This document shows, in pieces, positions 11,910 through 23,140 of a DNA stretch of 64,000 nucleotides (positions within the stretch are counted from its first letter, which is position 1; the number at the start of each line of letters is the position of its first letter). This stretch comes from Magicicada septendecula (Eukaryota; Arthropoda; Insecta; Hemiptera; Cicadidae): contig CM068368.1 of assembly GCA_034769895.1 (NCBI GenBank), positions 339,597,076 through 339,661,075 on the forward strand. The letters run 5' to 3'. The notes under the pieces were generated by a model that had not been told where the DNA came from, searched no databases, and saw only the letters and a program-made list of their open reading frames with translations. Made by a program: the position numbers and the translations under genes.

Positions 11910-12200
11910 CATTTAATATTTATACCTAAATTTACCTCAAGATGTTATTTTTCCTTATTTGGAACATGTTTCGAGAGTTCCTGTGCTCTCATCTTCAGCC
12001 TTCGCGATCTTTTGTCTATTCTCTTCGCGAATATTTATATATATTCAGACACTTTTTGCTACAGTCCGTTTCTTGATGTATATATTACATTTAATTTTTA
12101 TAATGAATTTACCTCAAGATATTTCTTTCCTTATTAGGAACATGTTTCGGGTACCATTGTGTGTACCCATCCTCAGCCTTCCGGCTGTATTGCAACAATA
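11900..12200 (-). repeat. Two tandem ~175-bp units carrying a conserved hairpin motif
   Basis: Each unit has a TATATTACATTTAAT start, then CCTCAAGAT, TTTCCTTATT and a GGAACATGTTTC...CAGCC block (11961-12000 and 12137-12178). On the minus strand both blocks read CTGA(A/G)GAT, stem, GAAACATGTTCC. The stem differs in sequence but pairs in each copy (GAGAG/CTCTC versus GGGTAC/GTACCC). Paired changes suggest selection on RNA or DNA structure. The pattern partly resembles a hammerhead core (CUGANGA...GAAA) but has an extra U before stem II. Tandem repeats carrying hammerhead-like motifs are known from Penelope-like elements, so this may be the end repeat of such an element. Confidence 0.55.
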
Positions 12201-12659
12201 CATATATTTGCATATTTGCCCAGGGCGGTATGTTTGTAAATATTTAGCATAGAAAAATATATGATGAACAGTTTTTAACAATATTATGCAGGATAAGAAT
12301 TGTCAGAAAGCGTACACCTGCCCCCGCGAGTGAATACAGCGCTTGTGTGTTTGTGTGTGTGAACGCAAGATACGACAGGCAAGAGTCTTCGATAGGGTGA
12401 TGCGTACGAATTCTCTGTAATCAGGTTTTAACCGGATAAAAATAAACTAATTAATACGTTTTAAACCTGTGAACAAAGACTTACCCCAATTATAACAACA
12501 CCATTACATTAAGGAATTTTTAACGAATATAGTGATGTAAAAGTATTGCAGAAATTTGCAATAATAAAGACGCCAGGTAATTAATGTCAATTACTAGTGT
12601 AATTAAATAGTAATTAATAAGTGTGTTATATGTGAGTGACCAGAAAAAAAATACGCAAA
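12201..12659. other. Intronic AT-rich DNA
   Basis: Nothing recognisable. It separates the tandem hairpin repeats from the 3' side of the Jockey element. Confidence 0.5.
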
Positions 12660-12852
12660 CGATGATATCGCTTGTGCTACGAGTATGTTTACGAAAGTGT
12701 TCAGAGCTGTTGGGTTGAGCGTCGTGAGACGACCCAATGGTATCCTAGTACCGAGCCTCCGGTAGGGGCTCCTGCCTAGTGGTCCTGTCCAGACGGAATA
12801 TTTTTAATTAATTTTCAGTGGTCGCTACAACGACATGCTCGTACTAGGTCGA

Positions 12853-15537
12853 CTAGTACAGTATTTGTCGAGGCCGTTTCCAAGAATCACCTGGACGTGT
12901 TCGGTACTTGCCAAGGCCAGCTATGAGTGGGTTTGTCTGGGTCCTCGCAGCTCGGACGTAAAATTTACGTGCAAGTCGCCTTGCGGTGTCATCCAAGGAG
13001 CGGACACCGAGTCCTCTTCTCAGGAGACGAGAAGAAAACCGATAGGGGACTTTGGCCGCTAGCCGAAGCCCTCTATCGAGAACGCTTTGCAACCTTCTTT
13101 TATGAACGGTTGCGAGGTAACCCCAGACGGGAAGAGCGTAGGTAATGATCGGCAACAGGTACGCGTTGACAATCAACTTACCCAGCTTGCGGGTCATAGC
13201 CTTGTTGGCAAGTATCGGAAACAGTTGCGCGAGACGAGCGGACGCTTTCTTTCGCATCGTCTCAGCGTGGGTACGCCAGGTGAGCCGACGATCAAGGTGG
13301 ACACCGAGGTACTTAACTTCCCTCGACCAGGGCAGGTACGTTCTACCGAGTCTCACTCGGCCTCGTGGTTCTTTCCGGCGCTTTGTGAATAGCACCGCGG
13401 AGCTCTTGGTTTCGTTGACGGCAACTTTCCAGCTTTCCGTCCACGTCGAATACGCATCGAGTGCGCGCTGAAGTCGTGGGATAGCAAAGTCTGCGTTCCG
13501 ATCGGCGGTATAGACCGCCGTGTCGTCGGCAAACAAAGCCATCTGGACTCCAGGCTCTCTGGGTGCGTCGTTGACATACACGGAGAACAGGAGAGGCCCT
13601 AGCACGCTACCTTGAGGTACCCCGGCTGTGATACGTCTCTCGGAAGAGACGTGGTCGTCTATTCGCACGCAGAAAGTCCTCTCCGTCAGAAAGCTAGCAA
13701 TCAAGCGAAGGTAGCAATCTGGGAGCTGGATTTCCCGGAGCTTGAACAAGAGCCCGTCGTGCCAGACACTATCAAAGGCCTTTTCCACATCTAGGAAACA
13801 GGCGACAGTCTGCTCTTTCCGACACCCGGCGTCCGTGATGTATTCCACCAGTCTCATCAGTTGATGAGTGGTGGAATGCCCCACACGAAAGCCGAACTGT
13901 TCGGGGACCAGTACATCGAAATTTCTTAGATGATCTAGTACTCTCCGTTGTACGAGACGTTCGAGGACCTTTGACGTGGCTGACAGTAGACTAATGGGCC
14001 GGAGGTTGCCGGGACGGGAAGCGTCCTTTCCCTGCTTCGGGATCACTATGACCGTCGCCTTACGCCATTTCTGGGGAAAATAGGCCAGTCTAAGACACGC
14101 GTTGAACAGCGCGACCAAGAAAAGTACTCCTCGCTCCGGGAGTCGAGTAAGAGCGGCGTTCGAGACGCCGTCCGGGCCAGGAGCTTTTCTCGGCACGAGT
14201 TCAACGAGCCGATCTGTGACCTCTTCCCTAGTAATGGGTTCGGGCTCCGAAGTGATCGGAAGAGATAGAAAGTCTTCCACTTCGTTCTCGACTTCTTCGT
14301 CGAAGTCCCAGTCCATGGGCGGGTTAGGTGCGAACTGTCGCTCAAAACACGCGCCCAAGTACTCGGCCTTCGCCTCCGGGCGAGCCAGGATTTGACCGAA
14401 AGGTCCAGCAATGGACGGGATGCGAGGCCGGCGCCTCTTCCCTACCAACGCCGAAGGTATCCGGTAAGGGCTACTTTCGTCCGATCCGTCCCCTGCTTGG
14501 GCCACGGCGAGTTCCCAACAGCGTCTCCGGTAGGCCTGCATTTCACGACGTAAAATGCCGGTCGCCCGGTTGTACGCTGCCTTGTCGGCCGGATCACGGG
14601 TCCGCTGCCAGCGTCTCCGGAGGCGATTTCTCTCGCAAGCGAGAGCACTCGTCTCCTCAGGGATCCGCTGCCAGTGAGGCGTGACGCCAGGCTTCATCCT
14701 GGAAGACGCGTCGATCGCAGATACGACACCCTCGTCAAACGCGGCAACTGCCTCGTCGACTTGGCGGACGGTTTCGAGTGGTCCCGCGTCTGGCAATCGG
14801 CGACTTAACGCCGGGCCATAGCGGTCCCATTCTACCACCTTCCTGACATCTCTGCGTACGACGTGCTGGGTAGCGACGTGTATCAAGATGGGGAGATGAT
14901 CGGACGATAGTTCCGTTAGCGCGGACACATGGACCGGACAGTCAATTCCTTGGATCACCGCTATGTCCAAGACATCAGGAGCCGCGTTGCGTTGTGAGGG
15001 GTAGAACGTAGGTTGGGTAGGTCCAATCACTTGAATCCTGCGAGAATCGGCAAACCTGCGCAAACGTTTCCCGTTTGGGGCAGTCAAGCGACTGTTCCAA
15101 TCGCGATGTTTGCAGTTCAGGTCGCCGGCCATGATGACCCTCCTGTGTGCATCGAACGCGACCGCTAGATCGGGGTGAAGGAGCTCTTTTTGCGGCGGTT
15201 CATACGCCGCGACCATCTGTACACCGCCTAGAGTGTTCAACAACTCCACAGCGGTGCCTTCGAGGTGAGTCATTGCAGGCAAGACGACTCGGTGATGCTC
15301 GAGAGTGAGCCTCACCGCGACGGCAGTGCCGCCACCAGCAGTGCCCGGCCTGTCGTTTCGATAGCACACATAGTTGGCCAGTCGTAACCGACTCGCAGGA
15401 GTCAAGTGGGTCTCATTGAGAAGCACTACATCGGGTTTGAGTCGGGCCAGTAATTCTTGGAGTTCCTGGATCTTGTTGGACAACCCGTTGGCGTTCCAGG
15501 AAAGAATCGAGAGATCTCGTTTGAGGACCCGACTCAT
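12853..15537 (-). CDS. Jockey-like ORF2: endonuclease and reverse transcriptase
   Basis: Encodes the protein that nicks target DNA and copies the element RNA by target-primed reverse transcription. The N-terminal apurinic-type endonuclease shows LSWNANGL, LNETHL, GDLNCKHRDWNS and SSDHLPI. The RT follows with APGPDGVSN, FLDVEKAFDSVWHDGLL, GVPQGSVLGPLLFSVYVNDA and the catalytic FADD. After the RT come a thumb region and a C-terminal segment without an obvious RNase H, as in Jockey. Length is about 894 residues from the ATG at 15537, near normal for the clade. A longer open frame to 15552 starts on a non-ATG codon. I chose 15537 because that ATG overlaps the ORF1 stop as ATGA, a layout suited to termination-reinitiation. 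No frameshift or stop is seen. Confidence 0.93.
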   Translation of the reverse strand: MSRVLKRDLSILSWNANGLSNKIQELQELLARLKPDVVLLNETHLTPASRLRLANYVCYRNDRPGTAGGGTAVAVRLTLEHHRVVLPAMTHLEGTAVELLNTLGGVQMVAAYEPPQKELLHPDLAVAFDAHRRVIMAGDLNCKHRDWNSRLTAPNGKRLRRFADSRRIQVIGPTQPTFYPSQRNAAPDVLDIAVIQGIDCPVHVSALTELSSDHLPILIHVATQHVVRRDVRKVVEWDRYGPALSRRLPDAGPLETVRQVDEAVAAFDEGVVSAIDASSRMKPGVTPHWQRIPEETSALACERNRLRRRWQRTRDPADKAAYNRATGILRREMQAYRRRCWELAVAQAGDGSDESSPYRIPSALVGKRRRPRIPSIAGPFGQILARPEAKAEYLGACFERQFAPNPPMDWDFDEEVENEVEDFLSLPITSEPEPITREEVTDRLVELVPRKAPGPDGVSNAALTRLPERGVLFLVALFNACLRLAYFPQKWRKATVIVIPKQGKDASRPGNLRPISLLSATSKVLERLVQRRVLDHLRNFDVLVPEQFGFRVGHSTTHQLMRLVEYITDAGCRKEQTVACFLDVEKAFDSVWHDGLLFKLREIQLPDCYLRLIASFLTERTFCVRIDDHVSSERRITAGVPQGSVLGPLLFSVYVNDAPREPGVQMALFADDTAVYTADRNADFAIPRLQRALDAYSTWTESWKVAVNETKSSAVLFTKRRKEPRGRVRLGRTYLPWSREVKYLGVHLDRRLTWRTHAETMRKKASARLAQLFPILANKAMTRKLGKLIVNAYLLPIITYALPVWGYLATVHKRRLQSVLDRGLRLAAKVPYRFSSRLLRRGLGVRSLDDTARRLARKFYVRAARTQTNPLIAGLGKYRTRPGDSWKRPRQILY

Positions 15538-17321
15538 AGAAGACCTACACAAGTGGCGGCTTCCACCAAGAGCATGAATCTCTCGGTTATGTCGGCAGTC
15601 TCCAAGCGGGAGCGGATGGACCTGAAGGTCTGGGCGACTTCGTTGAGATCGAACTCAGCAAGGAAGTCTTTGACGACCTGGTAGTCGTCAGGTACGGTAT
15701 TTGAGGCAGATTGCCTGGAGACTGCGTGCGCATAAGAGCGCCGAGGCTTGTCAATCGGGGGATTGGTGGAAGCCAGGGGTTTCTTAGGGCCAGGTGTAGC
15801 GCCTCTAGCGGAGGTGCTAGGAAGAGGGACAAATGCGATTGCGTCGGTCTTCACGCGCTGCGCAGGCTGTCTGGACTGTGCGGCTGGGTTGGCAGGAGCC
15901 CGGGATCTAGCGCCACGGGGCTTACGTTGCCGCTTCTTTTTGCCTGCATTAGGGAACCGCGGGGGCGGGAGGTCAGGCGAGGCTGCTTCTAAAGCAGGGG
16001 CAGGATTCTCTGGTTCTGGGGAGGGTTGAGAATTCTCAGGCTCCACAACCGAGATGTTTGGCAGTGGCTGGTCTGTCTCACTTTTTTTAGAAGTCGCGAG
16101 GTTACGGCGCTTTTTCGCCTGAGGCGGGACAGGGGCCTGGGAAGGAGCCTGAGATGGAGATGCCTGAACTACAGGTGTCTGCTTCGGGCCTTTGCTACGT
16201 TTACGTTGCCTGTTGCCAACTGCGGCGAAAGACACGGCAGCCGTAGCAGGAGGCGCAGGGCCTGGCTGCTCGGTGGCAGGTCTAGAACCAGCTTCCGGAT
16301 GCGTCGGTGGTGGCAGGCGCCCTTTCGGCTTTCGCCGCTCGAGCTCCCGCTGAAACACCGGACATGCCCGGTAGTTGGCGGGGTGACTTCCGCCGCAGTT
16401 GATGCACCTTTTAAATGCAGGGGCATCACAATGTTTACTAGCGTGAGGTAGAGAGCACCTCACGCACGCCGGAGCGTTGGAACAAGTCTCTGAGTGGTGC
16501 CCGAAGCGTTGGCACTTGTAGCATTGAGGCAGAGCCCCGGGAGCGCGGCTTCTTTCCACTTTTACGCGGAAACCAAAAAGCCGCGTAAGAGAGAGTAGGC
16601 GTGCGCCTGCCTCGCTGTTCTCGACCATGATGCGAACCAGGGGAATTGGACGCCTTGGTCCGGCAGGAGCAAATACCCGATGTACCGCGCGAACCGGATA
16701 ACCCAGCTCGCGCAGCTCATCGAGGATTTCCTCGAGAGGAGAATTCACGTCCAAGCCTCTGAGGATAAGTGACAGAGGCTTCACGTGTTTCGGGGTGAAG
16801 GTATGATATTGCAGGTCGGCGGATTCGACGAACGCCATGACGCTGCGGTACTCGTCCATTCCGCGGACAGCGATCTTGACAGTGTCGCCCCCAAGGAGCT
16901 TCAGGTCAACGCTGGCCGGGGAAAGTCCGGGAGCCACTATGAGTCGCCGGTAAAAACCGGTGACGTTGTTCACGCCGTGAACGAACACGGGCGGGATGCG
17001 ACGAATGACCGGCGGTGCTTGGGCAGCGCCGGGCACAGTCGGCCCCGAGCCGGATTCGCCATCGGCGGGGACAACTTCCATGGCGGACGCCGAGGAAGAG
17101 GTTGTGGAGGACCGGTTCCGCCTCGGTTTCTTAACCGGGCGCCCCCGTGGCCCAACCGCCACGAAAGCGTCGGTCTCGTCACCGGGCAGCGGAACCGTCC
17201 GGGGATCGACAACTTGGTCCGCATCCATAGCCGGAGAACACGGCGAATCGCTCGTGTGGGGTATGGAAGAGGCGAGCGACTGCGTGCTCGTTGACGCGCC
17301 CGGAGCGGGCATTTCCGCCAA
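15534..17321 (-). CDS. Jockey-like ORF1: gag-like RNA-binding protein with CCHC knuckles
   Basis: A 595-residue nucleic-acid-binding protein that packages the element RNA. The N-terminal third is Ser/Pro/Ala-rich and probably disordered. It is followed by an alpha/beta segment (about 185-245, with LRGLDVNSPLEEILDELREL) of the kind found before the zinc knuckles in Jockey ORF1. Three closely spaced cysteine knuckles follow at about 265-335: CYKCQRFGHHSETC, CVRCSLPHASKHC and CINCGGSHPANYRAC. The C-terminal half is basic and Pro-rich. The start at 17321 is the first ATG of the open frame. The stop TGA is shared with the ATG of ORF2. The frame is intact. Confidence 0.92.
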   Translation of the reverse strand: MAEMPAPGASTSTQSLASSIPHTSDSPCSPAMDADQVVDPRTVPLPGDETDAFVAVGPRGRPVKKPRRNRSSTTSSSASAMEVVPADGESGSGPTVPGAAQAPPVIRRIPPVFVHGVNNVTGFYRRLIVAPGLSPASVDLKLLGGDTVKIAVRGMDEYRSVMAFVESADLQYHTFTPKHVKPLSLILRGLDVNSPLEEILDELRELGYPVRAVHRVFAPAGPRRPIPLVRIMVENSEAGARLLSLTRLFGFRVKVERSRAPGALPQCYKCQRFGHHSETCSNAPACVRCSLPHASKHCDAPAFKRCINCGGSHPANYRACPVFQRELERRKPKGRLPPPTHPEAGSRPATEQPGPAPPATAAVSFAAVGNRQRKRSKGPKQTPVVQASPSQAPSQAPVPPQAKKRRNLATSKKSETDQPLPNISVVEPENSQPSPEPENPAPALEAASPDLPPPRFPNAGKKKRQRKPRGARSRAPANPAAQSRQPAQRVKTDAIAFVPLPSTSARGATPGPKKPLASTNPPIDKPRRSYAHAVSRQSASNTVPDDYQVVKDFLAEFDLNEVAQTFRSIRSRLETADITERFMLLVEAATCVGLL

Positions 17322-17521
17322 CGAGCGGGAGGTTTGCCGACCAGAGGCAGCCAGGCTGCCTCCGGCGGTAACCAGGGACCTAGGGTCCGGCCCGAGCCGG
17401 ATCGCAAGCGGGACTGAAACGCTCAGGCTGACTATGAGCTGGGCAAATGACCGGCTTCGTTAGATACCTCCCCTTTCCAAGAGAGGTGTCCACCGGCCTC
17501 TTTACCTAGGCGATATCCAAG

Positions 17522-18660
17522 CTCGCTTACCACATGTTTACGAAATCGCGAAAATGAACCAAAAAGTGATTTGTAATTAAAAGGACGCTTTGCACGAAGT
17601 AACAATATCTAACAGGTCGAAAACAGTCCTGGACTTGTCAGATTGCCGTCCAGTATAAATACCACCGGCAATTTAGGGCAGAGCTCAAGATATCTTCACA
17701 TAACGTCACGCTGCTGGTCTGCCGACCGATCGACATCTTTACCACACACACCAAGACTTATGGAGGATCTCTGAACCATCACAAACAACAACCCGTAGAG
17801 ACAGAGAACACAGCATCGATATAATCATCATCAACAAGTTCTCAGGATTCAGGACACATACACACACACACACACGCAACGGTAACGTCGGCAGTACACA
17901 GGTGATGAATAAACAATTATATTTTTGTTTGTGAAAAGAACTCTCAAAAAGAAACTTATATATGAACAGTAAAGACTTGAAGTTTTAAATATAATTACTG
18001 TAAATAAATTTAAAGGGTAGTTAAAGAAAAGAATTTAATTTAACAAGAAAATTTAAAAATACTAATCTTTTGTTGTATATTAAAATGTTGGGTGTGTCAA
18101 TAGAAATATATAATAGGTTGGAAGTAAATGTTATATTTATTATTTTGTTTATAGCAACAATTAATTTTATTCTTGAGATTGAATATTATTTTTGTTTGTA
18201 AATGAGTTGCTATTATTTAAAATTTGAGTCAAAGTCAGACACACTGAAATAAAAAGGTTTACATAATTTGTTCAACATGTCTGTTTAGCTAGTAAGATTA
18301 TACGGTTGTTTATTTTATATGTCATGAACAGCATAGAAGGTTACATTGTATTTGTGTAAACTTATAAAAGATAATATTTTTATTTATCTAAGATTCGAAT
18401 TTTTAAATATTTGCATATTTTCTAATAATATTAATAAATCATAGAATGATCATTTTGAAACGGTTTTAATTAATTATTTCATGTCAACAACATCTCACTC
18501 CTCTTTGAAAATTATTTGATTATTGTGCAACTACATATACTTGACGTAACGAGAAAAAAAAATCCTGCGACTTGGCCGGTGTAATACACTTCATAGTTGC
18601 GTTGAGTACATGGTAATGTATTTGTGTGAATTTTTGAAATACTTGTAACGTTGCAATATA
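17522..18660. other. Intronic DNA with an orphan TATA/AATAAA unit
   Basis: No gene is seen. On the plus strand a TATAAATA (17654-17661) in a locally GC-richer context is followed about 250 bp later by AATAAA (17908-17913) with a GT-rich stretch. This might be a small LTR remnant, the regulatory start of the Jockey copy in antisense, or chance. The rest is AT-rich. Confidence 0.3.
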
Positions 18661-18674
18661 TATATATATCTTAT

Positions 18675-18686
18675 AGAGACAGAGAG

Positions 18687-18759
<73 letters not shown>
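18675..18759. repeat. (AG)n microsatellite
   Basis: About 40 AG units with one early interruption (GAGCGAG). Confidence 0.97.
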
Positions 18760-18762
<3 letters not shown>

Positions 18763-21700
18763 GGAATGTATTGGTGAACAAAGATTAATGATTGTTAGAA
18801 TTATGAACGCTGTAAACCAGCATAGAAAATAAACGTGCAGACATAACATTCACACACACACACACACAGTATGTATATAATTGCACAGTAAATAAAAAAT
18901 TATTTTCTATTTAGAGTATTAGAAGAGTAGCGCTTGACGTACGTTTTACAAAAACGTTTGTTGTGTATTTTTAGAATTATATTTTAAAGCACGAGAATCT
19001 CTGAAGAAACAGATAAAACTTTTTGAACACCAGCGCTATAATTTTAATAGCTAATAGAAATCCTACGTTTGTTCTCTCTGTGAAGGCGACTGGACTACCT
19101 ACATTGGCTCCACTAACACAAACACACACAGTCAGTCCGACCTCACCTCTCAATCTGCGCTAACAGTTATTACCTGATTATTCGATTACTCAAACAAATT
19201 TTTTTTAATTATTATTAAAGCTATTATTTTTTTATTCTGCGTTGGATTTCAAGCAAAGCTAGCCTACATCAAACACGGTAAAATTTCAGTTTTATTTTGG
19301 TTTAAATTGCAAAAGTATACCGTTTATCTGAAGATGTTTTATCCATACTTTCTCTTATCTACACCGTAACTGGCTTACTGTACATAGTGGCAGAGGTAGA
19401 AACTACCACCATCCAGTTTGAAGCCCTGAATCCAACTTTTGAGGCGACAGAACACAACCTCAACTCACACACTTTTTTAAATAGTCATACGTTACTTTTT
19501 CTATCGAAATTATAGCATAAGCAGTGTCTGTTGTCCACCTTTCACCTCACGCCTTATGCCGCACGTCATACAAGGAAAACAATTTGTGCTCGGCGCTAAG
19601 CTGTAGCAATCTGTTGCTCCCTTATGATTCAGATGATACTCATTTTTACATGGTAGTTCGACATACGTAATAGGGTTGAAAAACGAATCTCAGTTTCATG
19701 GTGAAATTGATTTAGATTCCGAAACATCTATAACAATAACGAAATACGATATCTCCCTGGCTATTAAGAAAATCAAATTTTAACATAATTTCAAGTCTTG
19801 AGGTTTCTAAAATTTTCATCTAATTTATAATCTTGTTAATGCATTTTTAATACCAATAATCGTTAGCCTATAAAAATAATGAAACTGTAAAAATAATCAA
19901 AAAGTAACTAAATCCTTTTTTACACGGGATCACGAAGAAATAATTTACTCTTACATTTCTTATTTTGATGTGATAATTTATGTTTAGTGAATGTTATTAC
20001 CGTAGACAACTCACGGAAGCTGTCGTTACAGAGTGTCCTGTCAATATTTCTACATTCCTTGAAACTGCAACAAGTCGTATATTGTTACTTAAATGCCAAG
20101 CTAAATTTAAATAACGCTTTCGCTATTGTAGTGCGATAAGTAGCACAAACTAACTCAAACACGTAACTCTCAAACATCCGCTGGCTAACGCGTGAACCTG
20201 GGTGGGTGTACTATGAACGGTGATACGTTTGATTAGGCACATCTGTCCGGCCTAATAATCAATACAAACGTATTAATGCCTCACAGGCTGCAGGTGCAAG
20301 CGCAAATAACAATTGGGGTATCCAGCTGATATGACTATAACTCGACAGTCATGATTGGGTCACGTGATTTCCGGACTTTCATTTAAGATAAACCAAAATA
20401 GCTCTAAATAACACGGGAAAACATTAAAGGTTTGTACAGAAGCGTATCCATATTTCATTTTGCGGAAGTTGCAATAATAACCTGATTTATTTTCACAACA
20501 GTCATTGCGTATCACTTAAATAAGAAACGTTATGTAAAAAGAAAGGTTTGTATAATAAGCAAATAATTTTCGTAATTTGTCAGTAGTGGCTACACAAAAT
20601 ATGTCAAGTAAATTTATATTTATCATAAAAATTACTAAAACTGTAAAAACAAACATATTTTCTAATAGGGTAGTGGAGGTTAAAGTCCAACACGTCTACA
20701 CCGTGTATACAGCTCTAGATACATTTCTGGGAGTTTACCAAGTTTTGAGGGAATATCCAGAATTTCTAATAACTACCGAAAGAAGATGTCTGGAGGATAG
20801 GAAGTTTCAGCCCGAGAACATCTTCCATTGCAAGAAGATACGTAATTTGATACATACAATAATTTGGGGCGAGAATAAGCTTATTTAACAATGTCTTTCA
20901 AAAAAGAACGTTCTATACTTTTTTTCTGATATCCTGTTTAATGTACATGTGAGAACGTCTGATTGATTTATACCAATACCTGAAATTTTTTGTTGTAATA
21001 ATTTTTTAGTACCCGGGTTGTGTTTTACAACCATATAACGTTTCTGTGTAATACTAAGTATTACATACGAAACTCTTACTATATAGTCGAAATGTCAGTC
21101 CAGTACTATAACTCTTTAGCGTTCCTTGAAGTTAGATTCTTTAAACTTGCTTGGAAAAAAATATTAATATATTATTGCTATATTAAAAATATTAGGCCTA
21201 TATCTATTTTAATAAACAAATGCGTTAATAAACTTCATGTGTTCGACTATTTCATGTAAGACATTGTTAGCGTAACTTTTATTAAAATTAGAATAACCTG
21301 TCCTCAGATATTTTACAGACTCATAAAATATTTAGCTTCTACGAATAATTTAAATCTTCATAAGGAACTATCAAAAATATACACTGATTTGTTTCGTTTA
21401 TTCTCAAACTCCGAAACTTTTATCTTTTTACCAACCAAAATTGAAGTAACAGTTTCTGAAAGAAAACATTCACTGTAAATTTAGTCTACCGCAATGCTAT
21501 GAGAAAGACATTATTTTATAATAACCTTTAAGAACATGGTTTTGCCTTAACTTGACTACGAAATCATAGTCAAATAATAGAATTTTATAAAATTCAGTGG
21601 TCCTTTGGGATGCGAAAAAAGTGCGACAGTTATTAAATTCTGCGTCGGTAGCTTGGTTATATATGAATGTAAAATTAATGTATTAACGTATTTAATTGTA

Positions 21701-22425
21701 TACAAATCAGTAAATGTATTACATTTATCAAATGTAAATCTATTTGAGAAAAAGATTTTGGTTAAATTCTATAGTAATTCGAACTTGAAGGTAAAAGCTT
21801 ACGTCTTGTACGAGTGTAATATACACTTACTTTGTAATAATATATTGTACAATATTAAACACTGCGTTATTAGCGTATTTTATTCACATTATGTTTGTAT
21901 AAGATTTGAAATCAAACAGACGTAGCCGCTAACATTGAAGCGCTGACCAAGGACAACTAAATTGATAAGCACGAAACACTGCCACGTGGAGGTTTCCCCC
22001 TGTCAAAAATGACGGATTACCACCAAATGTAATTAGAATCACTGTTAATCGGGATAATTAAATGAAATTTTAATAATAATACGTTTTCAGTATCCTTCGT
22101 CAAAACAGATACCGTAATTCAACAAATTCTGTCTAGAATGACGGCCAGGATGTTCCATGAAAACTTTGACAAATTAATAATAGTTAAGCAAGTCACAACT
22201 AAAGAAGATTAAAATAATGGAATCTGTTAATGACTGAATGGTGTAGATAAATACACAGAAGATTTTAAAGCACGCATAAGTGGTGAAAAGTAATTACATT
22301 GTGACACGACATGCCACTGTAATAAGAAGAGGGCATCACTTAATTTTGTTCAGTAAATACTAACTGATCACTAACCTAAGAAGGCGGGTCATGCAATATG
22401 AATTTGATAAATGATTTGAATAACA
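18760..22425. other. Intronic AT-rich DNA, no gene supported
   Basis: Contains a short CA run at 18851-18868 and several open frames, the largest on plus at 20577-20888 and 21605-21925. Neither shows a recognisable domain, and both are rich in residues expected from AT-rich random sequence. Confidence 0.55.
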
Positions 22426-22545
22426 AGCAGAAGGGGATGAGGAATTAATAGCAAAAAGAAAAAACAGGAGGGGAGGAGGAGGAAGGAGAGGAAAACAAAA
22501 ATAAGAAGGATAAATAGGAGGAGAGAGGAGGAATAAGAAATGTGG
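22426..22545 (+). repeat. Polypurine tract (GGA/GAA-rich)
   Basis: About 120 bp almost entirely purine on the plus strand, rich in GGAGGA and GAAAA. No exact unit. Confidence 0.8.
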
Positions 22546-22859
22546 AAGTGATCATTATAAAACGCAAATACTTTTGTCACTAAAAGTAGACTTCGTATGC
22601 ATAACTTGTATTCAGTTTTTATTACAACGATTCAGTCTTACTTTAACCAAATGTAAAAAAACTATATTTATTATCATATATATATTTTACATGTTCACAC
22701 AACATGATACTTTGTTATTACGTTATATATACTAATTTTTCATGTATAATAAATGAAGATGATAGTAATGATAAAAATCGTAGTTATCATTATCGTTATC
22801 AATAACACTACCAGCAACATGTATGTTATTATAATAAATTAATCTATAAATGTTTATGT
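22546..22859. other. Intronic AT-rich DNA
   Basis: Nothing recognised beyond short AT-rich runs. Confidence 0.6.
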
Positions 22860-23010
<151 letters not shown>

Positions 23011-23140
23011 TAACATATTTCTAAGTAGACAGGACTATGTATGACGAAAGCATCAAACATATGCGTACTATATCACAACAGTCAGCAAGACGACACCAGA
23101 TTAGGATAGCAGTATAACTGTAAAATATGATATGTAGTGT

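Larger units (their letters stand above)
12660..17520 (-). mobile_element. Jockey-clade non-LTR retrotransposon, both ORFs open
   Basis: Minus-strand LINE with ORF1 (gag-like) and ORF2 (endonuclease plus RT), inserted in the obst-B intron. Both reading frames are uninterrupted, so the copy could be young or active. The element is GC-rich, while flanking DNA is AT-rich, and this compositional step was used to place the ends. They are approximate: no clear poly(A) tail or target duplication was found. The 3' UTR would be roughly 12660-12852 and the 5' UTR roughly 17322-17520. Confidence 0.85.

Noticed and set aside
11961..12178. A functional hammerhead ribozyme
   Set aside because: The CUGANGA and GAAA parts are there, but an extra U precedes stem II and no cleavage-site stem arrangement could be drawn. 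Kept only as a hairpin finding.
13000..17460. Many plus-strand and out-of-frame ORFs of 60-170 residues
   Set aside because: They are shadows of the GC-rich Jockey ORFs and have no motifs of their own.
20577..20888. A small gene on the plus strand (103 codons)
   Set aside because: No recognisable domain or splice context; a frame of this length is plausible by chance in the window.
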